From positions 1 to 64,000 of the forward strand of contig NZ_JAUSFI010000009.1 in assembly GCF_030651495.1 (NCBI RefSeq): a stretch of DNA of 64,000 bases, written 5' to 3'. This DNA comes from Undibacterium sp. GTDB taxonomy: Bacteria > Pseudomonadota > Gammaproteobacteria > Burkholderiales > Burkholderiaceae_D. Each line of letters starts with the position of its first letter. The stretch's first letter is position 1. The notes beneath the pieces are model-generated. The model saw only the letters and a list, made by a program, of their open reading frames with translations, was not told where the DNA came from and did not search any database. Shown here piece after piece: positions 1-10,717 of the stretch. The translations under genes were made by a program, and so were the position numbers.

Positions 1-68
1 TTGGCAAACACGTCAAGCTTCTTTTGCCGATGTTCTTGCGCAAATAAATCACCCATTTTGAATGTCAT
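1..68 (-). CDS. 5' end of an unidentified gene running off the window
   Basis: On the minus strand an ATG at 68-66 follows a purine-rich stretch (AGGAAATAG) and opens a frame that stays open to the window edge. The first residues read MTFKMGDLFAQEHRQKKLDV. The piece is too short to assign a family, and the missing part lies to the left of the window. Confidence 0.4.
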   Translation of the reverse strand, partial: MTFKMGDLFAQEHRQKKLDVFA

Positions 69-142
69 TTCTATTTCCTACCCGCTTGTTTGCAGAAAAA
101 TCGCTCTGATTGCTTAGACAGGTGGGTTTTTAGAAGTTCCCC

Positions 143-2245
143 TTAGACATGGCGATTACTCTGATTGGCAATCCTGCGCATCAAATTATTCTCGGCAAAA
201 ACCGCAAAACGTGCTTCCGGCAACGGCTGACTAAACAAAAAACCTTGCCCATAAGTACAGTCAAGCTGGCGTAAAAAAGCGGCCTGTTCGACTGTTTCTA
301 TCCCCTCTGCAACGACGCGCATCCCCATATGATGCGCCAGTGAGACGATCACTTGGGCGATAGCGACATCATCCTTGTCATTCGGCAGATCAGAAACAAA
401 GCTGCGGTCGATTTTGAGCTTATTGATAGGAAAGCGCTTCAAATAAGCTAACGATGAATAGCCGGTGCCGAAATCATCCAAAGATAGCTGAAAGCCTCGT
501 CCCGACAAGTCCTTCAGGATAGCCAAGGTTTCAGAAGTTTGCGACATCAGCATGGTTTCGGTCAGCTCCAGTTCCAGGGTATGTGGCGGACAGCCCGTTT
601 CCCTGACGATGCGTTCCACATTGTCGGCAAAGCCCGGATCGCGGAATTGTCTAGCCGAGACATTGACAGCAATAAACAGCTGACCAAAACGTTGCTCCCA
701 AATTTTGGCCTGGGTACACGCCTGCCGCAACACCCATTCACCGATGCTGACAATGAGCTGGCTCTCTTCCGCAATCGGAATAAACTCAACCGGAGAAACA
801 AACCCCAGCACGGGGTGCTTCCAGCGCAACAGTGCCTCCATGCCTGCGATACGATTGCTGGCAAGGTGCATGATAGGCTGGTAATACACTTCCAGTTCGC
901 CATTTTCTATGGCCTTGCGCAACCCTGACTCAATCGTGAAACGCTGTGCGGTGCGCTTCGACATTTCAGGAGTCCACACCTGCACGGTGTTTTTGCCCAT
1001 GGCCTTGGCGGCATACATTGCCGCATCGGCACAACTCAGCAGCTCATCGAAGCGGCTCACATGGTCAGGCATCATGGCCACGCCGATCGAGGCGCCGATA
1101 TTAAACTCATGCTCTTCGCAGTGAAACGGGAGACTCAGCACCGCCAGCATTTTATTGGCAAGCAAGATGGCGACATCGAGTTTTTTCGGGTCATCAAGCA
1201 ACACACAAAATTCATCTCCGCCTAAACGCATCACCAGATCGCGGGTACGTAATGTCTTTTGCAGTCGCTCGGCTACCGCGACAAGAAGCAGATCGCCGAC
1301 CCGATGACCAAAGGTGTCATTGACGTATTTAAAGTTGTCAAGATCAATAAAAAGCAAGGCATAACTCATTTCCTGCTTGTCGCGCAGGTGCGCCAATTCC
1401 ATCGTATGGCGATTGAAAAAATGGCGGTTCGGCAAACCTGTCACGCTGTCATAGTGGGCAATATGATCGAGCTGGATTTCAGCGCGTTTACGCTCTACCA
1501 ACTCTTTTCCCAGGGCAGCGTCGCGCCGCTGGATTTGTTCCAGCATGAAGTTAAATTTATCGACCAACTGGCCGATTTCATCATCGGTTTTGACCAACGC
1601 GCGCTGGGTGTAATCATCGTTACTGGACACATCGTGCATCGTGTTGACCAACGCATCGATAGGGTCCAGGATGGCGCGCAAGGATCGTTTGAGCAAACGC
1701 CCCGCAACCAATACTGCACCTAGCGTCGCCAATAAAACCATGATGACAAGACTGACAATGCGCTGATAAGTAGAGCGCAGATCAACATACATTTGTAGTG
1801 AGCCGACGGTCTGCCCTTCTGCGATCACAGGCGCCACCACCACCAGATAACGCGAATAAAAATAAGATTTCATCAACACGGATGGCGAGGGGATCTGCAC
1901 CTCAAGATTGCGCCAGGTCGACACAGAAACACCTTCCCGCCGATAGGACGCAAATAGGCTGCGATCCGGCAGATACAAATTTGCACTGAGCACGTTTTGA
2001 TCTTGATTGAGTGCAGAAATCACCTCTTTCGCCGCTTTTTTATCGAAAAACAAAAACGCCGATGCACTATTTTGCGCGATCACTTGTGCTGTAATTTCTG
2101 TATTGCGCAAAAGATCAGCGCGCGCCGCTGTCCACAAATACGCAACGATCAAAATGACAGCAAAAATGGACGCCAAGCTAAAGGTCAGCAAGTTGACCAA
2201 TATCAGTTTCTTTTCCAGAGTACGCTTGACTATCCAGGACTTCAC
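143..2245 (-). CDS. Membrane GGDEF-EAL cyclic-di-GMP enzyme with CHASE8-like sensor (YfiN-like)
   Basis: A 700-residue inner-membrane protein that should make and/or degrade cyclic-di-GMP. Order: a transmembrane segment near residues 13-36, a periplasmic region of about 120 residues resembling the CHASE8 domain of YfiN/DgcN, a second transmembrane segment near 160-182, a HAMP linker, a GGDEF domain with an intact GGDEF motif at 342-346 and an RxxD inhibitory site five residues upstream, then an EAL domain with MEALLRW at 469-475. Both catalytic signatures look intact, so the direction of net activity cannot be read. It is the last gene of a minus-strand operon behind a YfiR-type protein and a TonB receptor. 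In the known YfiBNR system the periplasmic YfiR represses the cyclase, and the same logic is inferred here. Confidence 0.9.
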   Translation of the reverse strand: MKSWIVKRTLEKKLILVNLLTFSLASIFAVILIVAYLWTAARADLLRNTEITAQVIAQNSASAFLFFDKKAAKEVISALNQDQNVLSANLYLPDRSLFASYRREGVSVSTWRNLEVQIPSPSVLMKSYFYSRYLVVVAPVIAEGQTVGSLQMYVDLRSTYQRIVSLVIMVLLATLGAVLVAGRLLKRSLRAILDPIDALVNTMHDVSSNDDYTQRALVKTDDEIGQLVDKFNFMLEQIQRRDAALGKELVERKRAEIQLDHIAHYDSVTGLPNRHFFNRHTMELAHLRDKQEMSYALLFIDLDNFKYVNDTFGHRVGDLLLVAVAERLQKTLRTRDLVMRLGGDEFCVLLDDPKKLDVAILLANKMLAVLSLPFHCEEHEFNIGASIGVAMMPDHVSRFDELLSCADAAMYAAKAMGKNTVQVWTPEMSKRTAQRFTIESGLRKAIENGELEVYYQPIMHLASNRIAGMEALLRWKHPVLGFVSPVEFIPIAEESQLIVSIGEWVLRQACTQAKIWEQRFGQLFIAVNVSARQFRDPGFADNVERIVRETGCPPHTLELELTETMLMSQTSETLAILKDLSGRGFQLSLDDFGTGYSSLAYLKRFPINKLKIDRSFVSDLPNDKDDVAIAQVIVSLAHHMGMRVVAEGIETVEQAAFLRQLDCTYGQGFLFSQPLPEARFAVFAENNLMRRIANQSNRHV

Positions 2246-2275
2246 CGACTACCTTCCTTTCTTTTTATTTGTATA

Positions 2276-2812
2276 TTATTTAACGTTGCGTGCCAGATGC
2301 AGAAGTTTAGAACTAAAACTCAGGCCCGCTATTTTGGCGGCAGCCTGATTTATATCAAAGGTATAGCGTTCGCCTTCCGGCACCAAACTGATCATCATCA
2401 CGGGCCACTTTTCATCCACCTGCGGCGCATCCGTCACAGTGAGAATCGCTTGCTGGCTAAGCATGACCGCCATACGAAGATAATTGTCTTTTTCTGATGC
2501 GGGAATGAACAATAAATGACAAGTCTTCACATCTTGATTCGCGCCCAGACGACGGATATGAATGACCTTGCCTTGCAGTTTTTTACGGCCGATATTATCC
2601 AGATGAAAACCAAAAGGATCTTTACCGAGTACGCAAAATTCAAAAGCCTCGGCCGGCAGAGTTGGCCACTCCGTGTATAGCGCAAAGTTGTACAAGAATG
2701 CGGCCTTGACCGCGTATTCCGATGGCGCAGAACTATCCTGCGCTAACAGGGCAGGCGCCGGAAGCAGAAATGCGATCGCCACCAACAAGCTAGCCAGCAC
2801 CTTAGAACGCAT
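2276..2812 (-). CDS. YfiR-family periplasmic protein
   Basis: A 178-residue protein with an N-terminal signal peptide (hydrophobic residues about 7-24, ending ALLAQ). The segment from about residue 31 (EYAVKAAFLYNFALYTEWP) is typical of the YfiR family (DUF4154). In Pseudomonas, YfiR binds the periplasmic part of the cyclase YfiN and holds it inactive. Here the gene overlaps the end of the TonB-receptor gene by 11 bases and is followed 30 bases later by the GGDEF-EAL gene, so the three are probably co-transcribed. Family assignment rests on sequence pattern and context. That it controls the neighbouring enzyme is inference. Confidence 0.85.
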   Translation of the reverse strand: MRSKVLASLLVAIAFLLPAPALLAQDSSAPSEYAVKAAFLYNFALYTEWPTLPAEAFEFCVLGKDPFGFHLDNIGRKKLQGKVIHIRRLGANQDVKTCHLLFIPASEKDNYLRMAVMLSQQAILTVTDAPQVDEKWPVMMISLVPEGERYTFDINQAAAKIAGLSFSSKLLHLARNVK

Positions 2813-4847
2813 AATTAAGTCCTAGTTGCCATTGACGACCATCCACCGGTAGCGTAGGGACACCCGTCTCATTTGAAGCGGGATAGACAATCTTCGTGTC
2901 GAATAAATTCACCAGACGCAATTGCAACTCCAGCCCGGAACGCAGGCGAGTCGCTGTCAACGCCAGATTCACTTGCGATTGCACTCCCAGATGGCTGCGG
3001 CTGTCACGCCACGCTATGGTGCGTGGGCCAAGTGCATTCATCTCCACAGCGGCCAGTAAATTATCCTGCCAGACTGGCTGCCTGAGACGTAACTTAGCAA
3101 CCCATCTTGGGCTATTACTCAAGGCTCGCCCCGCGGCATCATGACTATGATTGAAGGCCATGCTGCTCATCAAATTCAAGCCATTTTTATTGCGTAGCCT
3201 ATGGAATATTTCCAACCCGCGCACGCTCACCGCAGGCTCATTCTGATACTGCAACTGGCCAGTTCCAATATCTATCTGGCGGATCAAATGATTGAGTTGA
3301 TAGTCAAAAACGGAAGCCCCAATCTCTTGCGCGGCTTCAAGCCGGTACTCAGCCACGGCTTCCAGCGTGCGTATGGTTTCGGGCTGCAAGCCTGTGCTGG
3401 CAAGATAAAAGGGAGCACGTGCATAATTTGCTTCATAAGCGTTGGGGCTGCGATAGGCCTGCCCCGCCAGCAGCTTTAAAGTGGCACGATCACTGGGGTT
3501 CCAGATCAGGCCAAGGCGCGGACTAATCTGGGATTTGCCTGAAGAATAGCTGTCGCTACGCAAGCCCGCATTTAAATGCCAGTCGGGCGAAAAATTCCAT
3601 TCGTCTTGAAAATAAACACCATATCTGCGCACTTTGGTATCGGTTGAAAATGGCGTATTGACGGCAACATTGAGATCGGCATTTTTTTGCAATGCCTCTA
3701 AATCGGATTGAAAATCAATCCCGGTGACCAGTTTGTGACCCTGAAAACCAATGTACAACAATCTGGCTTCACCGGACAACCAGGTACCGACCGCCTCATC
3801 GCGATTGACATAGGAGCCTATCGTCGGATCTAGATACGGCGTGTCGCCCTGATAAGTGATCTTCTGGTAGGCCAGCCGGACATGTAAGTTGAGCTGATCG
3901 TCAATCGCGCGCTGATAGGCCGATGTCACGCCATAACTGGAATCGATCAAGTGCAAACGACCATCGTCAAAATTACCGTTAAAAAGCGCCGAGGACGGGT
4001 GTACATCGCGCTGGGCAGCCCAGGCAGAGAGCGCGAAACCATCTAATTTTAGCCCCGCAAAAGCGCGCGTCACCGTCATGCTGTCAAGACCATGCGCCAG
4101 TCCATCACGCGACGCGCTGCCATCCGAAGTCGCTATGCCGATCGCGTCAGGATAATAAAGATCACGGCCGGTTTTATTCGCCCGGCTCAGGGAAAAAACC
4201 AAGTCAGGGCCGTTGCCCTCACCGCGGTGCGCGCTTTTGAGGTCGAATTCGCGCCAGCCATCGCCTTGAAGCCGGGTGGAAATACTCAGGCGCGGCAAAT
4301 TCGCGGCACTGCGTGTCATCACATTAACGACACCAAACATCGCGTTTGAGCCGTAAATGGAGGAACCCGGCCCGGGCACATACTCGATTCTATCGATCAG
4401 CGACATGTCGACGCGAAACTCATGACCCAGATTCGCCTGACCGTACAAATTATCGTTGAGCGGCTGGCCATCTAGCAACAGCAAAAAGCGCATATTGTAA
4501 TCACCCGGCACCATAAATCCGCGCGCACCGAGAAACCCAAAAGCGCGGTCATTACTCGCATACAGACCGGGCAGGCTGCCCAGTGCTTCAGCCAAAGTGC
4601 GCCATCCATGCAGACGAATATCTTCGGCTGTCAGTACTTGTACGGCAGAAGGGGCTTGAGTGCTAGTTTGAGCAAATTTGGAAGCGCTGACGACCACCAC
4701 CTTCATCAAATCTTCCAGTGAGAGATCGGTCAGATCATCGCTGCCAGTCTCAGCACGTACTGTTGGTGTCAGTACCATGCTGGCCGAGAGCATCGCTGCC
4801 AGCGCAAAAAAAGTCAGGCGAAAAATACCTGGATTGCTAAAATTCAT
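2802..4847 (-). CDS. TonB-dependent outer-membrane receptor
   Basis: A 681-residue protein with a signal peptide (cleavage probably after TVRA near residue 32), a plug domain (SAVQVLTAEDIRLHGW, then GPGSSIYGSNAMFGVVNVMT around residues 156-175) and a 22-strand-type barrel ending in an aromatic residue (LGLNYAF), as expected for outer-membrane insertion. The N-terminal motif SLEDLMKVVVVSASK is the TonB-box-like stretch common to receptors encoded with YfiR and GGDEF proteins. The substrate is not evident. It is the first gene of a TonB receptor / YfiR / GGDEF-EAL operon, suggesting that uptake or ligand sensing at the outer membrane is tied to cyclic-di-GMP. Confidence 0.9.
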   Translation of the reverse strand: MNFSNPGIFRLTFFALAAMLSASMVLTPTVRAETGSDDLTDLSLEDLMKVVVVSASKFAQTSTQAPSAVQVLTAEDIRLHGWRTLAEALGSLPGLYASNDRAFGFLGARGFMVPGDYNMRFLLLLDGQPLNDNLYGQANLGHEFRVDMSLIDRIEYVPGPGSSIYGSNAMFGVVNVMTRSAANLPRLSISTRLQGDGWREFDLKSAHRGEGNGPDLVFSLSRANKTGRDLYYPDAIGIATSDGSASRDGLAHGLDSMTVTRAFAGLKLDGFALSAWAAQRDVHPSSALFNGNFDDGRLHLIDSSYGVTSAYQRAIDDQLNLHVRLAYQKITYQGDTPYLDPTIGSYVNRDEAVGTWLSGEARLLYIGFQGHKLVTGIDFQSDLEALQKNADLNVAVNTPFSTDTKVRRYGVYFQDEWNFSPDWHLNAGLRSDSYSSGKSQISPRLGLIWNPSDRATLKLLAGQAYRSPNAYEANYARAPFYLASTGLQPETIRTLEAVAEYRLEAAQEIGASVFDYQLNHLIRQIDIGTGQLQYQNEPAVSVRGLEIFHRLRNKNGLNLMSSMAFNHSHDAAGRALSNSPRWVAKLRLRQPVWQDNLLAAVEMNALGPRTIAWRDSRSHLGVQSQVNLALTATRLRSGLELQLRLVNLFDTKIVYPASNETGVPTLPVDGRQWQLGLNYAF

Positions 4848-4874
4848 GATCTTATTCTCGGCTAGCTGGATTTA

Positions 4875-6773
4875 TCATAGTAGTCTAGCAAGTGACAATT
4901 GACTAATGAAACTTGTTTTTTCCTCAGGCGCGACGATATCCACCTTCAGGATGCCACGAAGGGAATTACACAGAATCACCTCATCGGCAGCATACAGATC
5001 GGCCAAGGTCAATTGTTTTTCGCTGGCCTGCATCTCACTATCATCCAATAAAACTGCGCGCATCACTCCCGGCAACACGCCATCGCTGAGCGGCGGCGTG
5101 AACCACTGGCGATTCTTGCGGATGAACAGATTGCTGCGCGCCCCCTCGGTCAGAAAGCCCTGCCGATTACAAAACAACATATCAAAGGCACCTTGCCGCT
5201 CCGCCGCTTGCCAGGCTTGATCATAATGCTGACGCATGGTGGTTTTATGGCGTAAAAAAAGTGCATCAGCATCACAGGGCAAGTGTGCGATCAGCACTTT
5301 GACGGCGCTTGGCAGTGGCTGCAAGACCCCGCTTTGCAAGCTGATTTCTCCATCCGGCTTTAAAGCTAAACGTAGGCGGAATGCGCCTTGTGGCGGCAAA
5401 TCCTCGCAAAAGCCGCGCACAGCATGCGCGATGGCATTTTGATCGTAGTTAACACCAAAGTAATTCGCCGAATGACGCAAGCGCTGCAAATGGCGCGGCA
5501 AGTGTCGGCAACCGCCTTCCCGGCTGGCATACATGGTCTCAAACAAGTCGAACTGGGGTGCCAGGCCGGTTAAAAATTTGGCCTTCAACTGGCACTCGGC
5601 AAATTCATCCTCAGCGACGCTGTCATACACGATACCGGCACCAACCCCCATGACGCCGTGACGCAGTCCGGTCTGATCAGGGGCCTGTAAAACCAAAGTG
5701 CGTATCGGCACCGACAGACAGAAATCGCCCACCAAACTACCTTCTGATGGCGCATCAAACCAGCCTATGGCGCCGGTGTAGATGCCACGCGGCTCGCTCT
5801 CAAGCTCGCGAATGATTTCCATGGTGCGACGCTTGGGTGCGCCAGTAATCGAACCGCAAGGGAACAGCGCCGACATGATTTCGGGCAGATCAAGTTGTGG
5901 CTGCAGGCTAGCTTCTATGGTCGAAGTCATTTGCAAGACACTGGAAAAACGCTTTACCTCAAACAAGCGCGGTACCTTCACCGATCCAGTGACAGCGATA
6001 CGGCCCAAGTCATTGCGCAGCAAATCGACGATCATCAAATTTTCTGCACAGTTTTTGCTGTCGCGGGCTAAAGCATCCGCTAAGCGCTGATCCTCAGCGT
6101 CGATCCCGGTGGCTGCCGCCGTGCCCTTCATGGGGCGTGCCAACAGGCGACCAGCCTGATGCCGTACAAACAATTCAGGCGACAGCGACAGAATCGCCGC
6201 GCCGTCCGGCAGGCAAATCAAGGCCCCGTAAGGAACTGGCTGGCGTTGACGTAAACGCTGGTACAAGGCCACAGCGCAGCCATAGGCGTCAAAATGCAAA
6301 CGGTAAGTGTAATTGACCTGATACGTATCGCCTGCGGCGATGTAAGCCTTGATTCTGGCAATTGCGGCAGAAAATGTCGCCCGATCTACGCTGGATCTCA
6401 GGGCCGCGATTCCCGCCACCGGATTCTGCACTTGCAGATCCAGCCACGCATCCACTTGCCCTTCGCTGAGCAACTCACAGCGTTCAAACAAAAAAACACG
6501 AGAAGCGACGGCGTCGGCCTCATCCAAGCTGCGCGGAGTGATCGCTTGTAATTGTGCGCCTGTTTCATATGAAAACAAAGCAACTGCATGCCAGCCCTGC
6601 GCCAACCCGCGCTGCATGGAAGACAAAAAATCTGGCCAACTATTTGCATCAGGACAAATCAGCGTGTGAATTAAGTTGGTATATAGACGCGAACACAAAC
6701 CCGATACGGAGGGATCGCCATGGGCATCATCAAGCAGGGCAAAACAGGGCAGCGATGCGCCGGGCGACAGCAT
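4875..6773 (-). CDS. pabB: Aminodeoxychorismate synthase component I fused to aminodeoxychorismate lyase
   Basis: A two-domain enzyme for making p-aminobenzoate, the folate precursor. The N-terminal chorismate-binding half shows GDTYQVNYTYRLHF, the conserved block around RPMKGT and the signature GSITGAPKRRTMEII. The C-terminal half is a PLP-dependent class IV (PabC-like) domain with TEGARSNLFIRK and the closing block VILCNSLRGI. The frame is open back to an ATG at 6902, but family members start close to CFALLDDA, so the ATG at 6773 is preferred (632 residues); neither start has a clear ribosome-binding site. PabB-PabC fusions are known in beta- and gammaproteobacteria. It stands alone between a TonB receptor gene and a divergent GGDEF gene. 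Confidence 0.9.
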   Translation of the reverse strand: MLSPGASLPCFALLDDAHGDPSVSGLCSRLYTNLIHTLICPDANSWPDFLSSMQRGLAQGWHAVALFSYETGAQLQAITPRSLDEADAVASRVFLFERCELLSEGQVDAWLDLQVQNPVAGIAALRSSVDRATFSAAIARIKAYIAAGDTYQVNYTYRLHFDAYGCAVALYQRLRQRQPVPYGALICLPDGAAILSLSPELFVRHQAGRLLARPMKGTAAATGIDAEDQRLADALARDSKNCAENLMIVDLLRNDLGRIAVTGSVKVPRLFEVKRFSSVLQMTSTIEASLQPQLDLPEIMSALFPCGSITGAPKRRTMEIIRELESEPRGIYTGAIGWFDAPSEGSLVGDFCLSVPIRTLVLQAPDQTGLRHGVMGVGAGIVYDSVAEDEFAECQLKAKFLTGLAPQFDLFETMYASREGGCRHLPRHLQRLRHSANYFGVNYDQNAIAHAVRGFCEDLPPQGAFRLRLALKPDGEISLQSGVLQPLPSAVKVLIAHLPCDADALFLRHKTTMRQHYDQAWQAAERQGAFDMLFCNRQGFLTEGARSNLFIRKNRQWFTPPLSDGVLPGVMRAVLLDDSEMQASEKQLTLADLYAADEVILCNSLRGILKVDIVAPEEKTSFISQLSLARLL

Positions 6774-6980
6774 GCTAAGTTCGGTAGAAGACGACACGGT
6801 ACACTCATTTGACAGTATGACTTGCAGTTTACCTGTAGAAATCAATCTTTGCCTATTCAAAGAAAAATCTTGCTTTAAATTTCTATATGTAAATAACAAC
6901 ACTATTGCGTAATTTGAATGATAAACTCACATCATTCCCATCCAAGTGATCCTAAGTGACCCTCTCAAAGTAGAAAATTT

Positions 6981-8324
6981 ATGCCGACAGCATTTCTCAA
7001 CAGCCCTTTTGCAGCAAAAATATGGCGGGAAAATCTCGCCATCATCGGCAAGGGTTTGTTAAGTGCTTTGCTTTTTTTTGTCTTACTCACCGCCTATCTC
7101 GGGCAACATCAACTCCGCACCGAAGCGCAGTATCAAGCCGAGACGATCGCCAGCAATATCGCCGCCAGCCTGCAATCGAATGATCGTAAAGCGGTAGAGG
7201 CCCTGATACTCAAGGCCAGCCATTCATCAGAGATACTGAGCATCATCGTCTACGATAAAAATGGATTAGCCATCATCGCCTGGGATGACTTCAGTCAATT
7301 CGGGCAAACCAGCAAATTGCCCGAGTCAGAACTCGTCACCTCGGTGAATAGCAAGCTACAGATTGCACGGCTCAATACCACCGCACCGGTGATACAGGAT
7401 GCCGCGATCATCGGCAAAATTCAAATCAGCAGCAGCTTGCGGGCACTGTATTGGCAAACCCTGACGGTATGCATCATCGGCCTGTTGCTAGGCGGCGCCA
7501 TCAGCGCCGTTTGCGCCTATTTCCTCACCAAGGCACAAGTCTTGCGCCTGGCACCCGTGATAGATCTGGGTACCGTGAGTGAACAAGTGGTCACCTTAGG
7601 CGACTATAGCCTGCGTGCGATACCCCATGACGGTCATGAGTTGAATTATCTCAACCAGCATTTCAACCAGATGATGACACGTATCGAATCGTGGGAATCT
7701 GACCGCCAAAGCGAGATACGAGAACGCCGGGAAGCCGAGCGCAGGCTCGACATCCTGGCCAATCATGATAGCCTGACCAAACTTCCCAATAGAAGTTATT
7801 TCCATCATCTTCTGACAAATTGTGTCGAAGTTGCGGTAGCGAGCAAGCAACTCGCCGCCCTGATGTTTATCGATTTAGATAATTTCAAGCCACTGAACGC
7901 GCAATTTTCTTATGACGCAGGGGATTTAATTTTGGCGACCATCGCCAATCGCTTGTGTACCGTACTACGAAATACCGATACGCTATGCCGCGTTGACGGC
8001 GACGAATTTGCCGCCATCCTGCCGCAAATCGACAGCCCGGAAATGGCAGTGGCACTGGCAGAAAGGTTGTTACGCGCAATTAATCAGCCGATGACACTGC
8101 GCGGAAAAAAAATCATCATCACCGGCAGCATTGGCATCGCATGCTGTCCCTTGCATGCCGTAGAGCAAAGACTGTTCTTGCATCATACCGACCAGGCACT
8201 GAAGAAAGCCAAAGCCGCAGGCAAAAACCATTTCTACTTATACGGATCGGAAGCCGTCAATCGATTGGTTAGCGTAACAGCAGGGCCAAATGTAGAGCAG
8301 CTTGCTCGCCAGGCAAACTCTTAA
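6981..8324 (+). CDS. Membrane diguanylate cyclase with altered DGDEF motif
   Basis: A 447-residue protein with a transmembrane segment near residues 20-42, a periplasmic sensor region of about 110 residues, a second transmembrane segment near 155-180, a HAMP-like linker and one GGDEF domain. The signature reads DGDEF (339-343), with Asp replacing the first Gly, while the RxxD inhibitory-site pattern five residues before it is kept (RNTD). The upstream block FKPLNAQFSYDAGD also departs from the usual FKxINDxxGHxxGD. It may be a weak cyclase or a cyclic-di-GMP receptor. The last 56 bases overlap the convergent slmA gene. Confidence 0.88.
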   Translation: MPTAFLNSPFAAKIWRENLAIIGKGLLSALLFFVLLTAYLGQHQLRTEAQYQAETIASNIAASLQSNDRKAVEALILKASHSSEILSIIVYDKNGLAIIAWDDFSQFGQTSKLPESELVTSVNSKLQIARLNTTAPVIQDAAIIGKIQISSSLRALYWQTLTVCIIGLLLGGAISAVCAYFLTKAQVLRLAPVIDLGTVSEQVVTLGDYSLRAIPHDGHELNYLNQHFNQMMTRIESWESDRQSEIRERREAERRLDILANHDSLTKLPNRSYFHHLLTNCVEVAVASKQLAALMFIDLDNFKPLNAQFSYDAGDLILATIANRLCTVLRNTDTLCRVDGDEFAAILPQIDSPEMAVALAERLLRAINQPMTLRGKKIIITGSIGIACCPLHAVEQRLFLHHTDQALKKAKAAGKNHFYLYGSEAVNRLVSVTAGPNVEQLARQANS

Positions 8325-8844
8325 AACCCGTTTTAGCAAAACGATGCCAGCGCCCCACCACAAAACTGCTGAGCAAACTGGCGCGACCGCTCACTTCATT
8401 TTCAGGTAACTGGCCTTGTGCCACGCCTTGACGCAAGGCCTGTTTAAATGCCAGCTCTATGCGTTCAATAAACTGATTCATGCGCAGTTGCAGGCGCTCA
8501 TCCTCATTCACTAATACTTCGCCAATGAGTACCCGGGTCATGCCAGGATTACGCTCGGCAAAATTGAGCAACATCAGTGTGATGGCCTGCACCTGCGATA
8601 AGCCATCTTCTTGCTGCTGGCAAATCTGGTTAATCAAGCCAAACACCGAGCTTTCGATGAACTCAATCAATCCCTCAAACATTTGCGCCTTGCTGGCGAA
8701 ATGACGATACAAGGCGGCCTCGGACACGGCGATCTTGGCGGCCAACGCCGCTGTCGTGATCTTCTCGCCCTTGGGATTTTCCAGCATCGCTGCCAGGGCT
8801 TGTAATATTTGAAGCTTGCGCTCGCCAGGTTTGGTAGTTGCCAT
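8269..8844 (-). CDS. slmA: Nucleoid occlusion factor SlmA (TetR family)
   Basis: A 191-residue TetR-fold DNA-binding protein. It begins with the SlmA-like stretch KPGERKLQILQALAAML and has a helix-turn-helix around residues 30-52 (ITTAALAAKIAVSEAALYRHF, where YRHFASKAQMF is the family hallmark). SlmA binds chromosomal sites and blocks FtsZ ring assembly over the nucleoid. Position next to a HAD nucleotidase gene and argB matches the slmA locus of Burkholderiales. Its 3' end overlaps the convergent GGDEF gene. Confidence 0.92.
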   Translation of the reverse strand: MATTKPGERKLQILQALAAMLENPKGEKITTAALAAKIAVSEAALYRHFASKAQMFEGLIEFIESSVFGLINQICQQQEDGLSQVQAITLMLLNFAERNPGMTRVLIGEVLVNEDERLQLRMNQFIERIELAFKQALRQGVAQGQLPENEVSGRASLLSSFVVGRWHRFAKTGFKSLPGEQAALHLALLLR

Positions 8845-8905
8845 GTATTGATTTACTTTGGTAGAAAACGCTGCAATGGATTAACGCTGTCTTGCGATGA
8901 TAAAG

Positions 8906-9610
8906 TCAGAGCGATGTGCGGTGTAGTTGCCGGCCATGCCGCGTCAGATGTAAGACCGATTTTACTGTGACATCTGCACAAGCGGCAGAATTTTTGTGTT
9001 CGCCTTGCAGTGAATAGCGTGTCACCAAGGCAGTGCGCATACCAACCTGCTTGGCTGCCCGTAGATTGGTAACGGTGTCCTCAACCAAGATACAGTCTCG
9101 TGCATGAACGCCTAGCTGTGCCATTAACTTACGCAAAAACTGCCGCGAAGGTTTAGGCTGCAATTTTCCATGTACCCGCATCGCCTCTATCGGGACATGC
9201 TGAGCAAAATGGCGATGCAAACCCAAATGACGCAATACCTGATGCGAATACTGCCGAGGAGCATTCGTGAGCAAAATTTTACGCCCCGGCAAACGCTTGA
9301 ACAGTCGCGCCAGGCCGCGCTCAGCACGGATCATTGAAGGCAAATCATCAAAGCGATGCGCTTCACGCAAAAACTCATCGGCGCGCACGCCATGGTGTTT
9401 GACCAAACCCATCAAGGTGGCGCCATAACGTTGCCAGTACAGCTGCCGCACGGCATTTACCGTTTCTGCATCGGCCGGAGTGTTGCCATCTCCCAGCAAC
9501 GCAGCCATATACCCGTTCATATTGCGCGTGATAGCCGGGAATATGGCATGGCTTGCGTCGTGCAAGGTGTTATCGAGATCGAATAGCCAAATGGGGGTGC
9601 GCAAGCTCAT
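8906..9610 (-). CDS. Pyrimidine 5'-nucleotidase (HAD family)
   Basis: A 234-residue soluble HAD-superfamily hydrolase. The N-terminal motif FDLDNTLHDAS carries the two catalytic aspartates (D11 and D13). A conserved threonine in ILLTNAP and an acidic motif in ILVEDTVTNLRAAK (motif IV) complete the active site. This DLDNTLHDASHAIFP variant is the one annotated as pyrimidine 5'-nucleotidase in Burkholderiales, where it sits between argB and slmA as here, all on the same strand. Substrate preference is by family, not shown by sequence. Confidence 0.88.
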   Translation of the reverse strand: MSLRTPIWLFDLDNTLHDASHAIFPAITRNMNGYMAALLGDGNTPADAETVNAVRQLYWQRYGATLMGLVKHHGVRADEFLREAHRFDDLPSMIRAERGLARLFKRLPGRKILLTNAPRQYSHQVLRHLGLHRHFAQHVPIEAMRVHGKLQPKPSRQFLRKLMAQLGVHARDCILVEDTVTNLRAAKQVGMRTALVTRYSLQGEHKNSAACADVTVKSVLHLTRHGRQLHRTSL

Positions 9611-9685
9611 GGAAGACGAATCAAAACATCATGCATACATCAGCATCCCATTTTCGAGCCATTTGCATCCCACTTTGGCATCCGC

Positions 9686-10621
<936 letters not shown>

Positions 10622-10717
10622 CTATAAAGAATTGCTAAGTTTTTCAGAATTTTACAGCGAAACCATGACACCCATCATGCAGTTTTTTTGTCGCCACGCT
10701 TAATTTATCTCGACTCA

